This document shows, piece after piece, positions 40,867 through 50,031 of a stretch of 64,000 bases of DNA. Position 1 is the first letter of the stretch. Each line of letters begins with the position of its first letter. Under the pieces are notes generated by a model that ran no database searches, was not told the origin of the DNA, and worked only from the letters and a program-made list of their open reading frames with translations. Source of the DNA: Acidobacteriota bacterium (GTDB lineage Bacteria > Zixibacteria > MSB-5A5 > GN15 > FEB-12); assembly GCA_035529075.1 (NCBI GenBank), contig DATKXK010000009.1, positions 1-64,000 on the forward strand. The letters run 5' to 3'. The position numbers and the translations under genes are program-made.

Positions 40867-41979
40867 TCAGCCGACTCGCTTGTGGAAGCGTATCATGGAA
40901 AAGCTGAATATGACCGCGCCGAATACGATGAGCGCCCCGATCTCCGGCAGCAGGTCGACCAGGCCGGCCCCTTTCATCATTATACCGCGTATGATGCTCA
41001 TGAAGTAGCGCATCGGGTTAAGGTAGGTGATGCGCTGGATGAGCGGGGGCATGTTGCTGATGGGGGTGAAAAAGCCGGACGTCAGGATGGCGAAGATGGC
41101 GAAGAACCAGGCTAGGAACATGGCCTGCTGCTGGGTCGAGGTGATGGTGGAGAAGAACATACCCATCCCGAGCGTCGTGAGCAGGAAGAGGCCGGCCAGG
41201 GCAAACAGCAGCAACGGGGAGCCGACGAAGGGAATGCCGAACCACAGCACCCCGATCGTCAGGGCCAGCGTCGCCTCGAAAAGCCCGAGAATGGCAAAGG
41301 TGGTGAGCTTGCCCAGCAGGAGCGTGTGCACCTTTATCGGTGTGACCATCAGTTGCTCCAGCGTGCCCGTTTCGCGTTCGCGGACAATCGCCATCGACGT
41401 CAACATAACCGTCACCATCATCAACAGCGTGGCCACGATCCCCGGCACCATGTAGTTGACCGACTCCGCCTCCGGATTGTACAGGAACCGGTGTCGGATC
41501 TCCACGGGCGGACTCACGCCGGTCACCCTGCGGGAGTATCGGTTCACGATCTGGGCGCAGTACCCCAGGCCCGTACGGGCGGAGTTGGCATCCGCACCGT
41601 CGGCCAGAACACCCACCGTTACGCTGTCTCCCCTGGCAAGCCCGGACGAAAAACCGTTGGAGATGATAAGGGCCATTTCCGCCGAGCCGTCCTTGAAACG
41701 AGCGTCCAGATCCCAGACGGGAGTCGCCTCTCGCACGAACGCCTCTTCGGTCGGGAGAAAGTAGTCGCCGGCTTTCATGGCGCTGACCAGTTCCCGCGAC
41801 GTTCGGCTGCGGTCGAAGTCGTATACGTCGAGCGTGATGTTCTTGACGTCGACATTGACGGCATAGCCGAGGAGCAGGAGTTGCACGACCGGCATGGCAA
41901 AGATGATTCCCAGCATCTTGGGGTCACGCCAGACCTGGATGAATTCCTTGCGGATCAGGCCGAGGTACGCTCGCCGCAT
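40867..41979 (-). CDS. ABC-2 type permease (YbhR/YbhS-like), second
   Basis: 370 residues. One N-terminal helix ('MLGIIFAMPVVQLLLLGYAV') precedes a large periplasmic domain ('ITLDVYDFDRSRTSRELVSA'), then five C-terminal helices including 'QQAMFLAWFFAIFAILTSGF' with 'FTPISNMP', the ABC-2 signature region. It pairs with the preceding permease to form the membrane part of an exporter. It is last in a seven-gene operon and its start lies two bases after the previous stop. Confidence 0.92.
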   Translation of the reverse strand: MRRAYLGLIRKEFIQVWRDPKMLGIIFAMPVVQLLLLGYAVNVDVKNITLDVYDFDRSRTSRELVSAMKAGDYFLPTEEAFVREATPVWDLDARFKDGSAEMALIISNGFSSGLARGDSVTVGVLADGADANSARTGLGYCAQIVNRYSRRVTGVSPPVEIRHRFLYNPEAESVNYMVPGIVATLLMMVTVMLTSMAIVRERETGTLEQLMVTPIKVHTLLLGKLTTFAILGLFEATLALTIGVLWFGIPFVGSPLLLFALAGLFLLTTLGMGMFFSTITSTQQQAMFLAWFFAIFAILTSGFFTPISNMPPLIQRITYLNPMRYFMSIIRGIMMKGAGLVDLLPEIGALIVFGAVIFSFSMIRFHKRVG

Positions 41980-41981
41980 GA

Positions 41982-43088
41982 TCAGTCCACCCTCGTCTTG
42001 AATCTGCGTCCGGCCACTAGCAGCAGCGAAGCCATCAATACGACGAGCCCCAGGCCGTGAACGGCGAGAACGTCGGCGCCGGCTCCCTTGAGCATGATGC
42101 CTCGAATGATGGCCACAAAATACCTGGCCGGGATGAGATAGCTGACCGCCTGCAACGGTACGGGCATGTTTTTCACCGCGAATATAAAGCCCGACAGCAT
42201 TACGGACGGGAGCATGGTGGTCAGCAGGGCGATCATCATCGCCACCTGCTGCGTGGCCACGAGGGATGAGATCAGAATGCCGATTGAGAGCGCGGCGGCC
42301 ACGTAGACCAGACCGAATCCGAGAAGCAACAATGGCGCTCCGACAAAGGGCACGCCGAAGACGACCTTGGCAAAAACCAGAACCAGAATGCCGTCGAGCA
42401 GCGCGATCAGGATGTACGGGAGCAGCTTGCCGACGAGGATTTCCGACGGTCGGACCGGCGCCGTGAGAAGTTGTTCCATGGTGCCGGTCTCTTTTTCTTT
42501 GGCGATCGTGATTGAAGTCAGGAGCGCCGAGATCATCATCATCAGGATAGCCACCAGGCCGGGAACGAAGAAATGCGCCGATTTCAGGTCGGGATTGTAA
42601 AAGACGCGCGGCGAGATCATGATGCCCGGTACCGGCACACCATGTGGCACGCGCTCAAGCAGAAAATCCCGCAGGACAACGTTCGAATAGCTTTGCACCG
42701 CGGCCGCCAGGATGGCGTCCGAGCCGTCGATCGTCATGCCCAGCGTATGCTCCTCACCGTTTCCGAGCGCCTGCCCGAATCCCGGTTTGATGTAGAGGAT
42801 GGCGCTGGATCGGGCGGACCGAAGAATTGACTCCGGATCGAGCGGATCCACTGGAACTTTCGGCCTGCTGAAGTGCGGCGAGTTGTAGAAACTGCCCGTA
42901 AGGTCGCGGGATTCACGCGAGTGATCGAAATCGACAATGGATATGGTAACGTTCTCGATGTCCAGGTTGATGGCGTAGCCGTAGAGAAACGTCATCATGA
43001 TGGGCATGGCGATGACGATGATCAGGGAACGCACGTCACGCAGGATATGGAGGATTTCCTTGCGGACTATGAAGCGGATTCTATGCAT
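41982..43088 (-). CDS. ABC-2 type permease (YbhR/YbhS-like), first
   Basis: The start at 43088 (MHRIRFIVRKE) overlaps the ATPase stop by eight bases. The 368-residue protein has the same plan as its partner: helix 1 'LIIVIAMPIMMTFLYGYAIN', a periplasmic domain from about 45 to 170 and five C-terminal helices with 'VMLSGFIFAVKNMPVPLQAV'. The two permeases share the N-terminal 'RKE...RD' element and domain order, so they arose by duplication. Confidence 0.92.
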   Translation of the reverse strand: MHRIRFIVRKEILHILRDVRSLIIVIAMPIMMTFLYGYAINLDIENVTISIVDFDHSRESRDLTGSFYNSPHFSRPKVPVDPLDPESILRSARSSAILYIKPGFGQALGNGEEHTLGMTIDGSDAILAAAVQSYSNVVLRDFLLERVPHGVPVPGIMISPRVFYNPDLKSAHFFVPGLVAILMMMISALLTSITIAKEKETGTMEQLLTAPVRPSEILVGKLLPYILIALLDGILVLVFAKVVFGVPFVGAPLLLLGFGLVYVAAALSIGILISSLVATQQVAMMIALLTTMLPSVMLSGFIFAVKNMPVPLQAVSYLIPARYFVAIIRGIMLKGAGADVLAVHGLGLVVLMASLLLVAGRRFKTRVD

Positions 43089-43827
43089 TGCATTGGTCCT
43101 GAGACTCAATGAGGCTCACGAACATATCCTCGAGGGTGACGGCCCGGTGCTCTTTGACGAGTTCGAGCGGCTTGCCCAGCTCGATGATTCTCCCGCAGTG
43201 CATGATTGAGATCCGGCCGCAGTACTCCGCTTCGTCCATGTAGTGGGTGGTGACAAAGACCGTGACGCCCTCGTCGGCCAACTCGTAGAGGGTTCCCCAG
43301 AAGGTGCGGCGGAAGACCGGGTCCACGCCGGCGGTGGGTTCGTCAAGGAAGAGGATCTCGGGCCGGTGCAGCATCGCGGCGGCCAGGGCCAGTCGCTGTC
43401 GCCAGCCCACCGGAAGGGAACCCGCAGTCCTGTCAAGGAAGCCGTGAAGGGCCAGCCGGTCGGACAGGGCGGCCACGCGGCGATCGACGGTCGACCGGTT
43501 CAACCCGTACGCGGAGCCGTAGAAGCGCAGGTTCTCGCCACCGGTCAGGTCGGGATACAACGAGAACTTCTGTGACATGTACCCGATCGAGCGCTTTATC
43601 AGTTCAGGCTGCTTACGGACGTCGTACCCGGCCACCGTACCCGCGCCGGAACTGGGCATGAGCAGGCCGCAGAGCATGCGGATGACCGTTGTCTTGCCGG
43701 CCCCGTTGGCCCCCAGAAATCCGAAAATCTCCCCGCGCCGGACGGTCAGTGAGACGCGGTCAACGGCCGTAAACGTGCCGAATCGGCGGGTGAGATCGCT
43801 GATGCGCACGATCGTATTGTCAGTCAC
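43081..43827 (-). CDS. ABC transporter ATPase (YbhF second-half-like)
   Basis: 248 residues with Walker A 'GANGAGKTTVIRML', Q-loop 'YMSQKFSLYPDLTGGENL', Walker B 'ILFLDEPTAGVDP' and H-loop 'VFVTTHYMDEAEYCGR'. The signature is 'LPVGWRQRLALAAA' instead of LSGGQ, as in the second half of the fused ATPase YbhF. Here the two halves are separate genes. It overlaps its neighbours by 4 and 8 bases. Confidence 0.94.
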   Translation of the reverse strand: MTDNTIVRISDLTRRFGTFTAVDRVSLTVRRGEIFGFLGANGAGKTTVIRMLCGLLMPSSGAGTVAGYDVRKQPELIKRSIGYMSQKFSLYPDLTGGENLRFYGSAYGLNRSTVDRRVAALSDRLALHGFLDRTAGSLPVGWRQRLALAAAMLHRPEILFLDEPTAGVDPVFRRTFWGTLYELADEGVTVFVTTHYMDEAEYCGRISIMHCGRIIELGKPLELVKEHRAVTLEDMFVSLIESQDQCNA

Positions 43828-44738
43828 GAGGCGCCCTCCATCAACTGGATAAAGCGATCCTCGAGCGAGGGGTCGACGGCCGTGAGTTCGGCCACTTCAA
43901 CACCGATCCTGCCCAGGGCATCCACATAATTCCCAATGGCTTGGCCCGGGCCGATGTACAGGTGCAGGCCGGCGCCGAAGCGACGCCCCGTCAGGCCCTC
44001 TATGTGGTTCACCTGTTCGACAAGCCGCGTGGTCGGTTCGCGATCCAGGTAGAAGATGCGCCCGGTGAACTCGGCGGAAAGATCTTGCGGTGTTCCTTGT
44101 GTGAGTTTCCTGCCGCCCAGCACGAAGCAGGCGCGGTCGGCCCGGGCGACTTCGTCCATGTACGGTGTGCTGACAAGTACCGTCACGCCCTGGCTTCGAA
44201 GCGTAAGCAGGATCTCCCAGAACTGGCGCCGCGAGAGAGGGTCGACACCGGTGGTCGGCTCGTCGAGAATCAGCAGGCGGGGATCGTGGACCAGGGCGCA
44301 TGACAGGGCCAGTTTCTGTTTCATTCCTCCGGAGAGATCCGCCGCCCGACGGTCGGTGAACGGACCAAGGTTGGAGAACTCGTACAGCAGCTTCCTTTTT
44401 TGCCGATAGGCATCACCGGTGACGCCATAGATGCCGGCGTAAAAGACCAGGTTTTCTTCCACCGTCAGGTCGGGATACAGCGAGAACTGCTGCGGCATGT
44501 AACCGAGCAGCGGCTTTATGTGGTCGAATTGCCTGGTGACGTCGTGCTCGGCGATCATGGCCGTTCCGCTGTCGGGGCTGAGCAGTCCGCACAGGATGCG
44601 GATAAGGGTAGTCTTCCCGGAGCCGTCCGGGCCGACCAGGGCGAAAATCTCTCCCTGATGAACGTCAAGCGTGAACCGGTCGAGGGCGGCAACCTGGCCA
44701 TACGTCCGGCACAACTCCTGGGCCGACACGTAACTCAT
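43824..44738 (-). CDS. ABC transporter ATPase (YbhF first-half-like)
   Basis: 304 residues: Walker A 'GPDGSGKTTLIRIL', signature 'LSGGMKQKLALSCALVHDPR', Walker B 'LLILDEPTTGVDP', H-loop replaced by 'VLVSTPYMDEVARAD', where Ser-Thr-Pro takes the place of the usual His. A C-terminal extension of about 80 residues follows. The lost His suggests a degenerate catalytic site, with the partner ATPase supplying activity; inference. It overlaps the HlyD gene by four bases. Confidence 0.93.
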   Translation of the reverse strand: MSYVSAQELCRTYGQVAALDRFTLDVHQGEIFALVGPDGSGKTTLIRILCGLLSPDSGTAMIAEHDVTRQFDHIKPLLGYMPQQFSLYPDLTVEENLVFYAGIYGVTGDAYRQKRKLLYEFSNLGPFTDRRAADLSGGMKQKLALSCALVHDPRLLILDEPTTGVDPLSRRQFWEILLTLRSQGVTVLVSTPYMDEVARADRACFVLGGRKLTQGTPQDLSAEFTGRIFYLDREPTTRLVEQVNHIEGLTGRRFGAGLHLYIGPGQAIGNYVDALGRIGVEVAELTAVDPSLEDRFIQLMEGAS

Positions 44739-45622
44739 GGTATTTCCAGGGAGACGAATACCGGCATTCCCACTTTGAGCCGACGGTCGGTGTTGGGAAT
44801 CCTCACTTTGACGGCATAGACCAGACCCGCTCTTGATTCCGCCGTCTGCACGTTCTTGGGTGTAAACTCAGCTTCATCGGCGGTCCAGACGACCGTGCCG
44901 TCGTACTCACGGCCTCCGGTCTCGGTGCTGATCCTGGCGCCGGTGCCCGAAACCACATTGGCGAATGTCGCGGCGGGCAGGTACACTTTAACCCAGACAG
45001 TGTCAAGACGAACAATTTTGGCCACCGGCCTGCCAACGGCCAGCAGTTCGCCGGCATCGATGTACTTTTCGGTGACGGTCCCGGAGAGCGGCGCCAGTGG
45101 GTAGCAGTCTTTCAACTCGCGGGCAAAGCGGTCGATGTCGCTGTCGAGCTTCTTGATCTCGGCGTCGAGGGTTCTGACATTGGCGAGAGCCGCCTGCTTT
45201 GACAATACGGCCTGCGAATGCTCGAACTGGAGTTGTTCGAACTGCTTCTGAGTGGCGGTCCCCGATTTGAGCAGGCGGCTGGCACGCTCGAATTCAGACT
45301 TGGCGTACTCTTCGGCCTCGGTGGCCTGCTGCACCTTGATTCGAGCGGTCTCCAGGTTGGCCGTTGCAACCTCGCGCCCCGCCCGCATGGAAGCCATTTG
45401 CAGTTCAAGTCGGCTCCCGTCGATTACCAGCAGCGTGTCTCCCTCCTTCAGCGCCGTGCCTTCACCGAAGAAGACGGCCTGAATCTGCCCGGATGTTTCC
45501 GCCGAGACGATGACTTCATCGGCTTCGACCAGACCGGAACCGCCTGAGGAATCGCCCAGCCCGCCACACGAAACAAACGTGTACAGGACGGCAAGGGTGA
45601 TGATATTCTTCACATGGAACAT
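44735..45622 (-). CDS. HlyD-type periplasmic adaptor lipoprotein
   Basis: The start at 45622 (MFHVKNIITL) has GAGGT seven bases upstream and lies just after the tolC stop. A lipobox (FVSC) puts the 295-residue protein in the membrane as a lipoprotein. Order: biotinyl-lipoyl half 'EVIVSAETSGQIQAVFFGEG', a long coiled-coil hairpin (about 75-175, 'KVQQATEAEEYAKSEFERAS'), the second lipoyl half 'YPLAPLSGTVTEKYIDAGEL' and a beta-barrel. It links the ABC-2 permeases to TolC. Confidence 0.93.
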   Translation of the reverse strand: MFHVKNIITLAVLYTFVSCGGLGDSSGGSGLVEADEVIVSAETSGQIQAVFFGEGTALKEGDTLLVIDGSRLELQMASMRAGREVATANLETARIKVQQATEAEEYAKSEFERASRLLKSGTATQKQFEQLQFEHSQAVLSKQAALANVRTLDAEIKKLDSDIDRFARELKDCYPLAPLSGTVTEKYIDAGELLAVGRPVAKIVRLDTVWVKVYLPAATFANVVSGTGARISTETGGREYDGTVVWTADEAEFTPKNVQTAESRAGLVYAVKVRIPNTDRRLKVGMPVFVSLEIP

Positions 45623-45623
45623 T

Positions 45624-46922
45624 CTACATACCTCGTTCAAGTTCGTCCGAGCCGATGGCATAGTAGTACTCGGCAGCCGCGATATAGAAATTCGCCAGGG
45701 CGGCGGCCAAATTGGACTGGGCCGCCGTAAGGGTCGTCTCGATTTCCAGCAGCCGGTTGGAGGAGAGCAGTCCTTCCTTATGTTTCTCACAGGCGAGCCG
45801 GTAGCTCTCCGACGTGATTTCGTACTCGTCGCGAGCGGACAGGTACCTGATGTGGCTGAGTTTCAATTGCTCGTAAGCCAGTCGGGCCTGGACATCGAGT
45901 TGCTCGCCCAGTCGAGTACGCTCCCGCCTTGCCGCTTGAACGCCGTGAAAAGCCGCTGAGCGCCGTGACCGGTTCTTGAAGAGATTCAAAGACCATGACA
46001 GTTGGCCACCGAACGTGAAGTAATCGTTCCACGTATTGTTGAACCGATCAAGGTTGGGCCTGCCGTACGAGTACCCGGCAAAAGCCGACAGGTTCGGGAG
46101 GTATTCGGAGGCCGCAAGATCAACGCGGGACTCACTCAGGCGGATGCCGGCATCGGCGGCCAGAAGCTCGGGCCTGGTCGCCGGGACGGGTTGAGGCTCT
46201 TCCGGCAGCACGGGGGGACCGGGCCAGGTTGTGAGGTTTAACGGTTCACCCGGATCAAGCCCGAGAAGGACCAGCAGGCGAATTTCCGCCGACCGCCGTT
46301 CGATCAGGGCGCGCTCGTGACCGAACTGTGCCTGGGTCACGGCCAGTCGTGCTTGAAGAAGATCGACGGAATCGGCCGCCCCCGCCTTGTACATGGCCGT
46401 GATGTCCGTGCTGATTATCCTGGTGCGCTGTAACGAGGCCAGAGCGGTCTCGACAAGCCGATGTGCCGCCAGAAGGGTCAGATATTCCTTTCGGACCTGG
46501 TAGCGGACCCGATCGAGGCCGGCCAGCTCAAGGGCAACGTAGTAATCACGCGCAGAGCGGGCGCCGCCGATGCCGGCGCTTATTCGCCCGCCGGTGTAAA
46601 GCGGTACGCCGACGCGGATGTCCGTCTGGTAGGATTCCCTGGTGCCAATCTGACGTGAGAACGACGGGCCGGGCGAGAGGTCGATGTCGAGTGTAGCGAT
46701 GTCGTCAACGTACAGGGCAAGCGCGGTCAGGGACAGCGTCGGGTGTCTTTCAGCGAGAGCTGATTGCAGCGATTGCCGGGCCGCCTGAGTTTCGGCTGAG
46801 GCTTTCTTCAGCGCCAGAGAGTGCTGCTGGGCCAGTGTGAGCGCCTCCCCGAGAGACAGGTCACGGGCCGCCGCCGGCGTGGCGCCGATTATCAGCAGGA
46901 GAACCACAAGCACGTATCTCAT
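45624..46922 (-). CDS. TolC-family outer-membrane efflux protein
   Basis: 432 residues with a signal peptide ('MRYVLVVLLLIIGATPAAA') and two OEP repeats: 'DLSLGEALTLAQQHSLALKK' to about 205, then 'RPELLAADAGIRLSESRVDL' to the end. Helical hairpins and short strands ('FFTFGGQLSW'-like 'YFTFGGQLSWSLNLF') fit the TolC barrel. It starts inside the tetR stop (ATGA). It is the outer channel of the exporter encoded downstream. Confidence 0.94.
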   Translation of the reverse strand: MRYVLVVLLLIIGATPAAARDLSLGEALTLAQQHSLALKKASAETQAARQSLQSALAERHPTLSLTALALYVDDIATLDIDLSPGPSFSRQIGTRESYQTDIRVGVPLYTGGRISAGIGGARSARDYYVALELAGLDRVRYQVRKEYLTLLAAHRLVETALASLQRTRIISTDITAMYKAGAADSVDLLQARLAVTQAQFGHERALIERRSAEIRLLVLLGLDPGEPLNLTTWPGPPVLPEEPQPVPATRPELLAADAGIRLSESRVDLAASEYLPNLSAFAGYSYGRPNLDRFNNTWNDYFTFGGQLSWSLNLFKNRSRRSAAFHGVQAARRERTRLGEQLDVQARLAYEQLKLSHIRYLSARDEYEITSESYRLACEKHKEGLLSSNRLLEIETTLTAAQSNLAAALANFYIAAAEYYYAIGSDELERGM

Positions 46923-47572
46923 GGCTGCCTCGCTCTCATACCGTTCAGAAAGAGGTCGACCACGGCCTCTTTGCGTTCGCCGACAAACTGCTCGTGGTCA
47001 TCGATCTGCAGGACGCGGTCGATGATCGGGGCCAGGAAGTAGTAGCCGAGATTCATGGTCAGGAATGACGTTAACGCCTGGCGAGGATCCGCACGGCGAA
47101 ACCTGCCGGCGGCCGTTTCCTCGGCGAAGGTCTGCTGAATCGCCTGTGGCAGGCCGGACGCCGACATCAACTGTGCGATTCGGCCGATGACTTCCTCGGA
47201 CGGGCGGGCCAGCTCGCGCAGGACGAGGGAGCGGAATTCGTGCATTTCGGAAAATGTCTCGGCCCAGAAATCAGTTGCCGCCCGCAACGTGTCTTCAACC
47301 GTCTCCGGCTCGGCCAGTCGGCTCTTGAGTCGCTGGCTGATGATCTCGAAATGGTGCTCAAAGACGGCCTGGTAAAGCTGATCTTTCGAGTTGAAGTGGT
47401 AGTAAATCATCGCCTTGTTGACACCGGCGTTACGGGCAATCCGCTCCACTCGCGCCCCGGCCGGTCCGTGACGGGCAAACTCAGCCCGGGCCGCAATGAT
47501 GATTCTCTCGCGGGTGGAGAGGGACGGGCCGGTGTCAGGATCGAGCGGTAAGGGTGGTTTTGCATTGTTCAT
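46919..47572 (-). CDS. TetR/CecR-like repressor of the exporter operon
   Basis: 217 residues with the TetR HTH 'TRERIIIAARAEFARHGPAG' and 'ARVERIARNAGVNKAMIYYH', followed by 'FNSKDQLYQAVFEHHFE' and an all-helical ligand domain. E. coli CecR (YbiH) heads a similar ybhGFSR set, so homologous function is likely. Two operators lie directly upstream of its start and one overlaps the start codon. Confidence 0.93.
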   Translation of the reverse strand: MNNAKPPLPLDPDTGPSLSTRERIIIAARAEFARHGPAGARVERIARNAGVNKAMIYYHFNSKDQLYQAVFEHHFEIISQRLKSRLAEPETVEDTLRAATDFWAETFSEMHEFRSLVLRELARPSEEVIGRIAQLMSASGLPQAIQQTFAEETAAGRFRRADPRQALTSFLTMNLGYYFLAPIIDRVLQIDDHEQFVGERKEAVVDLFLNGMRARQP

Positions 47573-47633
47573 AACTAACCAGTAAGTTAAACTGACTTGT
47601 TAGTTAATATACGACTGTTGCAACTCGTGTCAA
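47572..47633 (-). promoter_or_regulatory. Exporter operon promoter with two tandem TetR operators
   Basis: Minus-strand TTGACA (47633-47628), 16-base spacer and TATATT (47611-47606). Immediately downstream are two adjoining palindromes: AACTGACTTGTTAGTT (47590-47605) and TAACTAACCAGTAAGTTA (47572-47589). Both share AACTnAC half-sites. The second touches the start codon. Confidence 0.8.
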
Positions 47634-47771
47634 GCGGTTTTCCTCCGCCTGGACAGACGCGTTTCCGGCTGGTCTTAATGATTTACAAAGCAATGAGTTA
47701 GGTATATTGACAGCCGGTAATTTGCGAGTATCAATTCCGTTTTCTCAGTTTCGACAAGCTTGGCTGCAGGC

Positions 47772-49826
47772 TTAGATCCATTTGCTGAAGTAAGCGAAAC
47801 CGTAACCCAGGTACACATACCGCACGAAACGGGCGGCCACCATGGTGACCAGAAACAGCAGTGCCGGGAACCGCTTGGCGCCGCAGGCTACGTACAGGAC
47901 GTCGCACGGTATCGGTGACGCCGTGCCCAGAAACAGGATCAGGGTCACGTATTTCTTCGACTTTCCCCGTGTCCAGGGGTGTTGGCGTATGTTGGGGAAA
48001 CGCTTTTGGACCCAGGGCCGGTCGGCGAAGTATCTGCCCAGCGAGAACGTGACGAATGATCCTAACGCCGAGCCGACGGCCATCACTGAAGCCAGCCGGA
48101 AGATATTATATCCCAGGGCGATTCCCAGCACGGCGTAGCCCCAGATCGGAAGGGCCAGCGGCGTCGAGGAAACGGCGGTCACCAGAAAGAGAATCACGTC
48201 CACCCACTGCTGGCCGTAGCGGGTCATCAGGTCGAGGCCGAAGGCGTTGATCGGCTCCTTGAACAATCCGACCAGTATGAGGCCGGTCAGGATTATTCCG
48301 ATGGTGATGACGACGGACGAGAGCCCGTTTTTCTCCTCCGGGCCGGGTTTGTCTTTTTCCTTCCTCACGGCCGCCTCATCAGCGGCCTGCGGTCTGAGCA
48401 TGTGGCCGTCCTGGATTTGCAGCACGCGGCCGTCTAGCGGACGGGCGGGCTGCCGGCCGGTCAGGGCCAGAATGGTCGGCACGAGGTCATAATTGTACAC
48501 GTAATCGTCTTTGAACGGTACGCTCAGGGCCAGGGGGACGAGCATGTGCTCACGGTGCAGGGAGCCGTGCGAGCTGTGGTGTTCCGGGTCCTCGTGCTGC
48601 AGGCGCAGATCGTACGACGGCTCGCTGCTGAGCACCACGTCGCCGCTTCGGGGGCTGGCCAGCAGCATGAACAGTTGGTTGACGGCGTCGGGATAGGTAT
48701 GAAAGTACGTCAGGCGAAACAACTCGTCGGCGGTAAAGGTGCCGGCAGGGTGCTCGCGCAACGGGTTGTCATCCTCGACGGTCACCTCGTACCGGCCGTC
48801 GTTTCGAACGGCCCGAAGGCGGCCCCGTTTACCGGCGAAGATTATGCCGTTCTCGCCCGCCCGGGCGGCAACGAACGAGACCCCGTCGGTGTTGACGAGC
48901 GTTCGAAACAGTCGGCCGATGCGTGAATCGTTCATCATCTCGTCGTACTGCCAGTGCGCTCCCCACTTCTCGCCGCGCTTGAAATAGATCTGTGCCATGG
49001 CGTTGCCGCTTTCCATGACGGCGCTGTCATGCCGGCTGCGGTACAGTTTCGGATAGTAGTAAGGGTTGAACTCATGAGCCTTGACCAGATCGACCAGCGG
49101 AATATGGACGGTGGTCGCCGAGAGGCCGTGATCGCTGACCACGGCGAGAATGGTCTCGTCGTAGGACCCGTTCTGCTTGAGCACGTCGGCAATGTTCCCG
49201 ACGGCGCGGTCAATTGTCTCGTAGGCGCCGACGGTCTTGTCGTGAAAGGGGGAGTACAGGTGCGAGTATTCGTCGATGCCGAAGAAGCTGGCGATGATGC
49301 AATGGCTGCCGGCGCGGATCCGCTCGATCACCAGGCGTTCGACCATCCGGTCAACGGGGTCCCAGTCGTCGCTGCCGTGGGCACGCACGATGCGATACAG
49401 CCGGCGTGCGATCAGCTTGTAGAGATGCTGGTTGGGGCAGTAATCGACCAACTCAAGGATGGAACTGGGCTTGTCGAAATACTCGAACAGGGAGATGGAT
49501 TTCTCCGGGTCCATGTCCCGGCCCAGCATGAGACCGCGAGGGCTATTAAGGCTGCGATGGCGGTAGACGTCTCGCCGCCTGGCGTCATGCGTGCGTCGGC
49601 ACAGCCAGCGATAGCCCGGTACGTTGGCCGTGCCCGGGTGAAGGCCGGATACGAACGGGATGTGCGCCGGCCCGGTGGTGCTCGGGAATACCGACAGCGC
49701 CGTGCGGTAGCAGCCCCGGTCAGTGATATGGGTCTTGATATTCGGCAGCCGGCCGGCTTCGAGCAACTGCTGGGTCAGGTCAGCTCGACCGCCATCCGCC
49801 ACCAGGACAATACATCGAGTGTACAA
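47772..49826 (-). CDS. Alkaline-phosphatase-fold phosphodiesterase fused to a VTT/DedA-like membrane domain
   Basis: The start is taken as TTG 49826 because AAAGGA lies five bases upstream and 'CIVLVADGGRADL', the first strand of the fold, begins just after it. An ATG at 49991 is in frame but lies only 40 bases from the divergent gene. Residues 1-480 form a type I phosphodiesterase/nucleotide-pyrophosphatase-like domain with metal ligands in 'VADGGRAD' (Asp), 'FPSTTGPAHIPFVSGLHPG' (Thr) and 'LAVVSDHGLSATTVH' (Asp, His). After a charged linker and a helix ('VVITIGIILTGLILVGLF') comes a VTT/SNARE-associated domain ('YAVLGIALGYNIFRLASVMA', 'LILFLGTASPIPCDVLYVAC'). It is probably a membrane-bound hydrolase of lipid-linked phosphodiesters; the substrate is unknown. 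Confidence 0.85.
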   Translation of the reverse strand: MYTRCIVLVADGGRADLTQQLLEAGRLPNIKTHITDRGCYRTALSVFPSTTGPAHIPFVSGLHPGTANVPGYRWLCRRTHDARRRDVYRHRSLNSPRGLMLGRDMDPEKSISLFEYFDKPSSILELVDYCPNQHLYKLIARRLYRIVRAHGSDDWDPVDRMVERLVIERIRAGSHCIIASFFGIDEYSHLYSPFHDKTVGAYETIDRAVGNIADVLKQNGSYDETILAVVSDHGLSATTVHIPLVDLVKAHEFNPYYYPKLYRSRHDSAVMESGNAMAQIYFKRGEKWGAHWQYDEMMNDSRIGRLFRTLVNTDGVSFVAARAGENGIIFAGKRGRLRAVRNDGRYEVTVEDDNPLREHPAGTFTADELFRLTYFHTYPDAVNQLFMLLASPRSGDVVLSSEPSYDLRLQHEDPEHHSSHGSLHREHMLVPLALSVPFKDDYVYNYDLVPTILALTGRQPARPLDGRVLQIQDGHMLRPQAADEAAVRKEKDKPGPEEKNGLSSVVITIGIILTGLILVGLFKEPINAFGLDLMTRYGQQWVDVILFLVTAVSSTPLALPIWGYAVLGIALGYNIFRLASVMAVGSALGSFVTFSLGRYFADRPWVQKRFPNIRQHPWTRGKSKKYVTLILFLGTASPIPCDVLYVACGAKRFPALLFLVTMVAARFVRYVYLGYGFAYFSKWI

Positions 49827-50031
49827 ACCAATCCTTTGGTCAGTGACTTTCCCGCTGGACTTACGGGCGCCGCAGTATAACTGCCGGTCCGGCAGCAGGC
49901 AATCGATTTGGATGGCCGGGTGATGCAGGTCCGTGCTGCCGTGGGCCCGGCCGGCCAGGGCCGGCAGTTCGGAAGGGCAAACAGTTGCCATGGGCGGCTT
50001 CGAGTGCTATTTTCCCGGCTGGCAGGTTCTC

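Noticed and set aside
48954-49880. Plus-strand ORF of 308 codons opposite the phosphodiesterase
   Set aside because: The minus-strand metal-binding motifs and C-terminal helices support the opposite strand.
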